Source: JBEKYH01 sp049511115 (GTDB taxonomy: Bacteria > Planctomycetota > Phycisphaerae > Tepidisphaerales > Tepidisphaeraceae). From it: DNA of 13,547 nt. The notes beneath the pieces were generated by a model. The model did no database searches. It was given only the letters and a program-made list of their open reading frames with translations, and was not told the origin of the DNA. The translations under genes and the position numbers were made by a program. The DNA is taken from the NCBI GenBank assembly GCA_049511115.1, contig JBEKYH010000077.1, forward strand, positions 1-13,547, given 5' to 3'. Shown here piece by piece: positions 6,790 through 11,659 of this stretch (position 1 is the stretch's first letter; every line of letters begins with the position of its first letter).

Positions 6790-7071
6790 TTAGCGTCCGC
6801 CGCCAGCAATGGCCGGCACAATGCTGATCTCATCCCCCGCCTTCACCGGCGTCTCCAGGTTCTTCAAATGCCGAATGTCCTCGTCATTGACGTAAACATT
6901 CACAAACCGGTTGAGTTGGTTGGGCCCTTTGAAAAGCCGCGTCTCGATGCCGCCTGCCTTGACCTTCAAATTATTGAGAACCTCGCCCACGCTGATGCCG
7001 TCGGCCTCGACGATGTCTGAGCCTCCCGTGAAGCTCCTCAGCGGCGACGGAATGCGAACTTTTACGCTCAT
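6790..7071 (-). CDS. MoaD/ThiS-family sulfur carrier protein
   Basis: Beta-grasp ubiquitin-like carrier of 93 residues. Such proteins are adenylated at a C-terminal Gly-Gly and converted to a thiocarboxylate that donates sulfur to molybdopterin, thiamine, cysteine or homocysteine synthesis. Visible: M-S-V-K-V-R-I-P start strand, L-F-K-G-P...R-F-V-N-V-Y-V-N-D-E-D-I-R (47-67), and the conserved end L-E-T-P-V-K-A-G-D-E-I-S-I-V-P-A-I-A-G-G-G-R. The tail has an extra Gly-Arg after the usual Gly-Gly, so trimming may be needed for activity. The ATG at 7071 is chosen because the fold starts there and AGG lies 8 nt upstream; an in-frame extension to 7206 overlaps the thrC-like gene. No ThiF/MoeB activating enzyme or JAMM-type peptidase is in the window. 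The neighbour suggests an amino-acid rather than a cofactor role. Confidence 0.9.
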   Translation of the reverse strand: MSVKVRIPSPLRSFTGGSDIVEADGISVGEVLNNLKVKAGGIETRLFKGPNQLNRFVNVYVNDEDIRHLKNLETPVKAGDEISIVPAIAGGGR

Positions 7072-7105
7072 GGTGTTTACCTGATCTTCCAAAAATTGTC
7101 GGTCA

Positions 7106-8389
7106 CTAAACCGTCGCCGGCGCAGGCGCCTGCCTCGGCATCGTGACCTTTCCCGCTCGCTCCTGCTCTTCCAAAAATCGATCAAAATCGGCCAGCTTCG
7201 GCTCAATCACCGCCGGCGGCGTCAAATCATTCTGCACCGTCTCCAGCGTCTTCAGCCCATTCCCCGTGATACTGATGACAATGCTCTCATCCTTGGGAAT
7301 CCGTCCCTGTGCGATGAGCTTCATCGCCACCGCCAGCGTCGTCCCGCCGGCCGGCTCGGTCCAGGTTCCTTCCAGCTTGGCCAGCAGTTTGATCGCGTCG
7401 ATGATTTCGCGATCGGTCGCGCTTTCTCCCCACCCGCCGCTGTCCTTGATCGTATGCCAGACATAATACCCGTCGGCAGGATTGCCGATGGCGATGCTCT
7501 TGGCAATCGTGTTGGGCTTCTGCGGCTCGATGATGTCCGATCCCTTGTGGATCGCCGTCACCACCGGATTGCACCCTGCCGCCTGCGCCGAATAAATCTT
7601 CGGCGAGTTGTCCTGCACCAGCCCAAGCTCGATAAACTCCTTATACGCCTTGTAAACTTTGGGCAAAATCGTCCCGCCCGCGGTGGGGACCACCGTATGC
7701 TGCGGCAGCCGCCACCCCATCTGCTCGGCAATCTCAAACCCAAAGGTCTTGGCCCCTTCCGTGTAATAGGGCCGCAAATTGACGTTTACAATCGCCCACC
7801 CGTACTTGTCGGCGATCTCCGTGCAGAGCCGATTGACGTCATCATAATTCCCGCGGATGCGCACCATGGTCGGCCCGAAGATCAGACTCCCCAGCACCTT
7901 CCCCTGCTCCAGATCATGCGGAATCATCACAAAACATCGCAGCCCCGCCTGCGCCGCGTGGGCCGCCGTGCTATTGGCCAGATTACCCGTCGAGGCACAC
8001 CCGACGGTGTCAAATCCAAACTCAATCGCTTTGCTGATGGCGACCGAAACCACGCGCTCCTTGTAGGAGTATGTGGGGTAATTGCACGAATCGTCCTTGA
8101 TCCAAAGATCGCGGCAGCCCAGGTCCCGCCCCAGCCGCTCGGCTTTCTTGAACGGCGTAAACCCCGAAAAATGCCCGGTTTTTGGCGCGCCCTCGATAGG
8201 CAGCAAATCCTTATACCGCCACAGCGACTTAGGCCCGCGCGCGATAGATTCGCGCGTCACTTTGCCCTTCATCTTCGCGTAGTCGTACTCCACCTCGTAC
8301 GGGCCAAAGCATTGCTCGCACACGTGCACCGGCGAAACCGGCACGCGGTGCCCGCATTCTTTGCATTTTAAGCCAATAACGTAACTCAT
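7106..8389 (-). CDS. thrC: Threonine synthase-like PLP enzyme (possible sulfur amino-acid synthase)
   Basis: Fold-type II PLP enzyme, 427 residues, annotated by family as threonine synthase (O-phosphohomoserine to threonine plus phosphate, cytoplasm). An N-terminal four-Cys zinc-ribbon-like motif (C9-x2-C12 and C24-x2-C27) is typical of one thrC branch. PLP lysine K110 lies in Y-P-T-Y-S-Y-K-E-R, a variant of the usual S-F-K-D-R. The phosphate-binding loop is S133-T-G-N136; P-T-A-G-G-T (235-240) and T-E-P-A-G-G (344-349) are further family motifs. The ATG at 8389 is chosen because the zinc ribbon starts just after it; longer starts (8404, TTG 8428) add unrelated sequence and none has a clear ribosome site. 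A consensus -35 TTGACA (minus strand, plus 8423-8428) lies upstream but only a poor -10 (CATGGT) follows. The next gene, 34 nt away, is a sulfur carrier, so the true acceptor reaction may be sulfur transfer (inference). Confidence 0.88.
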   Translation of the reverse strand: MSYVIGLKCKECGHRVPVSPVHVCEQCFGPYEVEYDYAKMKGKVTRESIARGPKSLWRYKDLLPIEGAPKTGHFSGFTPFKKAERLGRDLGCRDLWIKDDSCNYPTYSYKERVVSVAISKAIEFGFDTVGCASTGNLANSTAAHAAQAGLRCFVMIPHDLEQGKVLGSLIFGPTMVRIRGNYDDVNRLCTEIADKYGWAIVNVNLRPYYTEGAKTFGFEIAEQMGWRLPQHTVVPTAGGTILPKVYKAYKEFIELGLVQDNSPKIYSAQAAGCNPVVTAIHKGSDIIEPQKPNTIAKSIAIGNPADGYYVWHTIKDSGGWGESATDREIIDAIKLLAKLEGTWTEPAGGTTLAVAMKLIAQGRIPKDESIVISITGNGLKTLETVQNDLTPPAVIEPKLADFDRFLEEQERAGKVTMPRQAPAPATV

Positions 8390-8457
8390 GAGCCGTGCCA
8401 CCATGCCCGCAAGGGAACGCGCTGTCAAGCGCTCAATCGCCCTTTGCCAGTCAGATT

Positions 8458-9273
8458 CTATGCTCGAAAAAAATCGCGCCGCTTAATCTTCGCCCGCCGG
8501 CCGTCAGGGTGGTGAAACACAATGCCTTCAGCCGGATGACCCGGGCTGAACAGGCTCTCGGCCCGCTCTAGCCAGGTCCTAAGCTCGGCAAATGTACGCG
8601 GCGCATTACTGTAGACCGGTGCGCGGAGGTTGAACGGCAGGCATACGTGCTTCTCGAGCCCCAGTTCGTTACCTTGGATGTTGGGCCCGAGAGCTTCGCT
8701 TGGATGTTCGCCGTCAGGCCAATCCGAGACAGCAGTATTTCGAGCTGCTTCGTAGAGCCACCGATCGTCCGGAGAGAACTCGTCCGCGTCGACGTACCAG
8801 CCATCAATGATGCCTTGGTGCTTCTGTTTAGGCGATGGATTCCGCCGCTTCTCGACGCGAACCAATTGGCCCGACCTCACAGTAAGGCGCACATTGGTGC
8901 CATCGAGCTTCTCGGTAGGGATCCCTTCGCCCGCGATAACCCATTCACACCCGGCGCGCACCTTATCCGTGACTCGGAAGCTTCCATCTCGGTCGAAGAG
9001 CGTGGGAATTTTTTCCATGACGGCCAAACCTTTCTTGACGGGATGAAGCAATTCACCTGCCGAGATAGCGCCCTTTGCCAAACCGCTTGCGAGCGACCTA
9101 ATGAGTTCTGCAACCGATACATCCGCTTCAAGCGCCATTCGCTTCAAGGCCTTCCGTTCATCGGCGGACATCCAAACGACTAACCGGCCCCAATTTTCTG
9201 GCGGTATCCAGCGCGCGAAATCATGAAGGTTTTTGCGCGGCCGGCCAAGATTCTTGGGGTTCGGTTCGCTCAT
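8458..9273 (-). CDS. RNA ligase (RLIG1/DUF5565-like) with N-terminal ribbon-helix-helix-type region
   Basis: A 271-residue protein with two parts. Residues 1-70: a basic G-R-P-R-K motif (10-14), then L-V-V-W-M-S-A-D-E-R-K-A-L-K-R-M-A and V-S-V-A-E-L-I-R-S-L, which look like a CopG/Arc ribbon-helix-helix DNA-binding domain. Residues 85-271: an ATP-dependent RNA ligase of the covalent nucleotidyltransferase superfamily, with motif I E-K122-L-D-G-T (K122 should be adenylated), G-P-N-I-Q-G-N-E-L-G-L-E-K-H (196-209), motif IV E249-G-I-V-F and motif V A-K-I-K264-R-R-D-F. From memory these resemble human RLIG1 (C12orf29) closely, including P-T-E-K-x-D-G-T. All key residues appear present. The ATG at 9273 lies just after a promoter; the longer frame to 9321 would begin upstream of that promoter. 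The substrate is unknown; RNA repair or defence is possible. Confidence 0.82.
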   Translation of the reverse strand: MSEPNPKNLGRPRKNLHDFARWIPPENWGRLVVWMSADERKALKRMALEADVSVAELIRSLASGLAKGAISAGELLHPVKKGLAVMEKIPTLFDRDGSFRVTDKVRAGCEWVIAGEGIPTEKLDGTNVRLTVRSGQLVRVEKRRNPSPKQKHQGIIDGWYVDADEFSPDDRWLYEAARNTAVSDWPDGEHPSEALGPNIQGNELGLEKHVCLPFNLRAPVYSNAPRTFAELRTWLERAESLFSPGHPAEGIVFHHPDGRRAKIKRRDFFRA

Positions 9274-9282
9274 CGGTATGCA

Positions 9283-9297
9283 CAATTTATACAATTG
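9283..9297. promoter_or_regulatory. Inverted repeat over the -10 of the RNA ligase gene (possible operator)
   Basis: CAATT and AATTG half-sites (9283-9287 and 9293-9297) flank a 5-nt centre. The repeat covers the TATAAA box of the ligase promoter. A bound dimer would block transcription, and ribbon-helix-helix proteins commonly autoregulate in this way (inference). Confidence 0.4.
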
Positions 9298-9314
9298 GCA
9301 TAATAGAAAATCAA
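9286..9314 (-). promoter_or_regulatory. Sigma70-like promoter of the RNA ligase gene
   Basis: Minus strand TTGATT (plus 9309-9314), 17-nt spacer, TATAAA (plus 9286-9291). Predicted initiation near 9279 leaves only about 6 nt before ATG 9273, and no Shine-Dalgarno is seen, so the transcript may be almost leaderless. Confidence 0.5.
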
Positions 9315-9408
9315 CGGGCATGCATTTTCAAGGTTTTTTTCTTATAAAATATTTATGGAAAACGGTTTATGTCGTGACAGCAATTGGTGAGAAGATGGGA
9401 ATATCTAG
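9298..9408. other. AT-rich noncoding patch upstream of the RNA ligase gene
   Basis: The gap between the secreted-protein stop (9473) and the ligase start (9273) is clearly richer in A and T than the rest of the window, with runs such as TTTTTTTCTTATAAAATATTT near 9330-9355. No open reading frame or known element is seen in it. A 6-bp GCGGGG/CCCCGC hairpin at 9409-9423 lies at its edge without a T-run. The composition may mark a past insertion boundary. Confidence 0.4.
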
Positions 9409-9472
9409 GCGGGGACCCCCCGCGAGTGACGTTTTCCGATACTCCTCTTAGTAAGCACGAATGGGCCTGCCC

Positions 9473-9892
9473 TTACGGCGCCTTATTCCCCGTAAAATCG
9501 TAGTGAACGACCGTCCCATCCGCCTTGGTCCAGGTCAAATTCCCCGTCAAATCCTGCCCCGTCGTAAAGCCGCTCCACTCGAGCTTCCCTTCCTTGTCGC
9601 TCTTCTGCGTGCAGGCAAATTTCGCGGGGCTGTAGGCGCCCACGTCTTCGGTATAGTCCGCCGCCGCGAAACCCTTATCTGCCAAGGTCTTAACGGACAT
9701 CTGGCTAATGGTGAAGGTGAGCGTCTCCTCGAATTTCACCACTCCCGCCGTATTCTGCGAATCCGCCCCCGGCGTGACCGTGATGTTCCACTTCCCCGGC
9801 CAGGGATCACCCGCCTTGAGCCTCTGCGGCGGCGAAGCAAGTCCAACGGCTCCCAAAAGCAAAACACCCGTCAACCCGACAAAGCCACGCAT
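9473..9892 (-). CDS. Small secreted protein, unknown function
   Basis: A 139-residue protein I do not recognise. Residues 1-20 form a signal peptide (M-R, hydrophobic core V-L-L-L-G-A-V-G-L, likely cleavage after A-S). The mature part has alternating strands, for example W-P-G-K-W-N-I-T-V-T-P (31-41), V-K-F-E-E-T-L-T-F-T-I (52-62), G-K-L-E-W-S-G-F and L-T-W-T-K-A-D-G-T, suggesting an all-beta, lipocalin-like or beta-sandwich fold; this is a guess from pattern only. Only one Cys (C94) is present, so no internal disulfide. The ATG at 9892 is set by a strong GGAGG 5 nt upstream. It is followed 126 nt upstream by the aldo/keto reductase stop, so shared transcription is possible but not evident. 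Confidence 0.8.
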   Translation of the reverse strand: MRGFVGLTGVLLLGAVGLASPPQRLKAGDPWPGKWNITVTPGADSQNTAGVVKFEETLTFTISQMSVKTLADKGFAAADYTEDVGAYSPAKFACTQKSDKEGKLEWSGFTTGQDLTGNLTWTKADGTVVHYDFTGNKAP

Positions 9893-9969
9893 AAAAACCT
9901 CCGCTGGAAAGACTTCGCTTCCCCCGCTGTCTAACGCCGCAAGCAAACTCCCTTCCCCTTATTGTATTT

Positions 9970-10003
9970 CTCCGCGTCCTCCGCGTCCTCCGCGCCTCCG
10001 CGG
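9970..10003. repeat. 9-bp GC-rich tandem repeat (CTCCGCGTC type), probably dispersed
   Basis: Units CTCCGCGTC (9970-9978), CTCCGCGTC (9979-9987), CTCCGCGCC (9988-9996) and partial TCCGCGG. On the minus strand it would read as the artefact peptide T-A-E-A-R-R-T-R-R-T-R-R, a familiar sign of a widespread intergenic repeat. It lies just past the aldo/keto reductase stop codon, between two minus-strand genes. Confidence 0.65.
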
Positions 10004-10018
10004 TTAGAAATGAATTTT

Positions 10019-11050
10019 CTACACCGGCTTCGGATTCCTTTCCCCAAACTGCCGCTGATGCCAATACGGGTACGCCGGCGTCACATCGCTGGCCGCATCC
10101 AGCTTGGCGATCTGCTCCGCCGTCAACTTCCATCCCAGCGATCCCAAATTCTGCCGAAGCTGCTCTTCGTTGCGGCTGCCGATGATCACGCTCGACACCG
10201 TCGGCCGGCTACACAACCAATTAAGCGCAATCTGCGGCACCGTCTTACCTGTCTCGCGCGCGACCTCATCGAGCGCGTCAATCACGCGATGCAGGCGCTC
10301 ATCCGGCACCGGCGGCCCAATCTCCGCCGTCAGCTTATTCTGTAACCGCGTTTTCGGCGGCGGCGGCGTTCCCCGTCGAATCTTCCCCGTCAACCGCGCC
10401 CACCCCAGCGGGCTCCAGACCAACGTCCCCAATCCCTCTTCCATCCCAAGCGGCATCAGTTCCCACTCAAAATCGCGCCCGATCAGCGAATAGTACGCCT
10501 GATTAGCCACATACCGCGCCCACCCATAGCGATCAGAAATCGCCAGCGATTTCATCAAATGCCAGCCGGAAAAATTGGAAACGCCGATGTACAGAATCTT
10601 CCCGGCCGTCACCAGGTCGTTGAGCGTCCCCAGCACCTCTTCCATCGCCGTCTGTGCGTCAAAGCCGTGAAGCTGGAAAATATCGATCCGATCGGTCTGC
10701 AGCCGCTTGAGCGCCCCTTCGACGCTTTTGGTGAGATGAAACCGCGACGAGCCGACGTCATTGGGACCCTCGCCGTGCCGGAACGTCGCCTTGGTGGAAA
10801 TAATCACCTTATCGCGCCGCCCCTTGATGGCCTTCCCCAGAATCTCCTCTGCCAGCCCCGCCGAGTAGATGTCAGCCGAGTCGAACATATTCAGCCCGTG
10901 CTCGAGCGACACATCCACCAGCCGCGTCGCCTCGGCCACGTCTGTCTCGCCAAAACCCTTGAAGACCTCACTGCCACCGCCGAATGTGCCGGTGCCCAGG
11001 CACAGCAGCGGAACCTTTAACCCAGATCTGCCCAACCTGCGATATTCCAT
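10019..11050 (-). CDS. Aldo/keto reductase family oxidoreductase
   Basis: Cytoplasmic NAD(P)H-dependent oxidoreductase with a TIM-barrel fold, reducing aldehydes or ketones; substrate unknown. 343 residues, normal length. The catalytic tetrad is visible: D57, Y62, K87 and H128 (contexts M-F-D-S-A-D-I-Y, I-S-T-K-A-T-F and I-F-Q-L-H-G-F). The start E-Y-R-R-L-G-R-S-G-L-K-V-P and I-G-V-S-N-F-S-G-W are family hallmarks. Near the C-terminus, S-S-V-I-I-G-S-R-N-E-E-Q-L is the cofactor phosphate/adenine-binding region. The ATG at 11050 has GGAGG 4 nt upstream and is preferred to an upstream in-frame ATG at 11074. It has its own likely promoter at 11090-11119. Confidence 0.93.
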   Translation of the reverse strand: MEYRRLGRSGLKVPLLCLGTGTFGGGSEVFKGFGETDVAEATRLVDVSLEHGLNMFDSADIYSAGLAEEILGKAIKGRRDKVIISTKATFRHGEGPNDVGSSRFHLTKSVEGALKRLQTDRIDIFQLHGFDAQTAMEEVLGTLNDLVTAGKILYIGVSNFSGWHLMKSLAISDRYGWARYVANQAYYSLIGRDFEWELMPLGMEEGLGTLVWSPLGWARLTGKIRRGTPPPPKTRLQNKLTAEIGPPVPDERLHRVIDALDEVARETGKTVPQIALNWLCSRPTVSSVIIGSRNEEQLRQNLGSLGWKLTAEQIAKLDAASDVTPAYPYWHQRQFGERNPKPV

Positions 11051-11089
11051 GTCGCCTCCGAGGAAAAACGCCAAATACCAGTAGCGCCT

Positions 11090-11119
11090 ATCTTAGTCGG
11101 CGATGGCGCGCGGCGGCAA
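11090..11119 (-). promoter_or_regulatory. Possible promoter of the aldo/keto reductase gene
   Basis: Minus strand TTGCCG (plus 11114-11119), 18-nt spacer, TAAGAT (plus 11090-11095). Initiation near 11083 would give a leader of about 33 nt containing the GGAGG site. Confidence 0.4.
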
Positions 11120-11175
11120 CTTTGGGACGACCCGAAATCCTAGCCGTCCAGACTTTCTTTGTGGTGGCAATTGGG

Positions 11176-11181
11176 TATAAT
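11176..11181 (+). promoter_or_regulatory. -10 box upstream of the HigA-like gene
   Basis: Perfect TATAAT, about 65 nt upstream of the TTG start. No convincing -35 hexamer is seen 16-18 nt before it. A leader of roughly 60 nt would carry a small CCCG/CGGG hairpin and the ribosome site. Confidence 0.4.
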
Positions 11182-11246
11182 AGTGTTCGTTAACTTGTTG
11201 GATTCCATTTGTCGGAGCGAGCCCGTTCTTCGGGGGAGGGGGTAAC

Positions 11247-11642
11247 TTGAAAGTCGCCGCTGACGATTACCTCGCCTTGGTACGCCGATTCCCTCTGCGC
11301 CGCATTCGCTCCGAGACCGACCATCGCGCCGCTGTGGCCATCGTCGCCAACCTCGCATCCAAGGGCGATAACGTCCTGACCGACGGCGAAGTCGATTACC
11401 TTGACGCCTTGGCCCGCTTCGTCTCCGATTACGAACGCGAACACACGATGGCCGCCTTGGGCGATGCGACTCCCTTGGAAATCCTCCGTCATCTCATGGA
11501 GGAGCGCGGCATGACCCCCGCCGACCTCGGCGAGGTGCTCGGCAGCCGCCCGGCGGCGACCATGATCCAGCGCGAAATGAGCAAAGCCCACATCCGCGCC
11601 GCCGCGGCTCATTTTTCCGTCAGTCCCGCCGTCTTCATCTGA
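11247..11642 (+). CDS. HigA-type antitoxin / HTH regulator, orphan
   Basis: A 131-residue protein of the HigA-like (COG5499) group. Residues 20-70 form the helical N-terminal half with the family pattern I-R-S-E-T-D-H-R-A-A-V and D-G-E-V-D-Y-L-D-A-L-A-R-F-V-x-D-Y-E-R-E-H. Residues 76-131 form the helix-turn-helix: L-E-I-L-R-H-L-M-E-E-R-G-M-T-P-A-D-L-G-E-V-L-G-S-R. Family members usually neutralise a RelE-like HigB RNase and repress their own operon. No HigB-like frame is present on either side: upstream is intergenic, downstream is the convergent dehydrogenase. The start is TTG, supported by GGGGGAGGGGG with about 7 nt spacing; no ATG precedes it. It may be a solitary regulator or a remnant of a toxin-antitoxin pair. 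Confidence 0.8.
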   Translation: MKVAADDYLALVRRFPLRRIRSETDHRAAVAIVANLASKGDNVLTDGEVDYLDALARFVSDYEREHTMAALGDATPLEILRHLMEERGMTPADLGEVLGSRPAATMIQREMSKAHIRAAAAHFSVSPAVFI

Positions 11643-11659
11643 CCGACTCAATCGCTTCA

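Noticed and set aside
7072..7206. N-terminal extension of the MoaD-like protein to 7206
   Set aside because: It overlaps the end of the thrC-like gene by about 100 nt and encodes an Arg-rich tract unlike the beta-grasp fold.
7454..8371. Plus-strand open frame (305 codons) opposite the thrC-like gene
   Set aside because: Shadow frame of a well-supported PLP enzyme; rich in Arg, Pro and His with no domain pattern.
9273..9321. Longer start for the RNA ligase at 9321
   Set aside because: It would begin upstream of the best promoter and adds a non-conserved hydrophobic stretch with no ribosome site.
9409..9423. GCGGGG/CCCCGC hairpin considered as a terminator of the secreted-protein gene
   Set aside because: No T-run follows on the minus strand and the stem is only 6 bp, so it cannot be supported as an intrinsic terminator.
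9807..10133. Minus-strand open frame with T-A-E-A-R-R-T-R-R-T-R-R
   Set aside because: Typical artefact of the CTCCGCG repeat read as protein; it overlaps the ends of two real genes.
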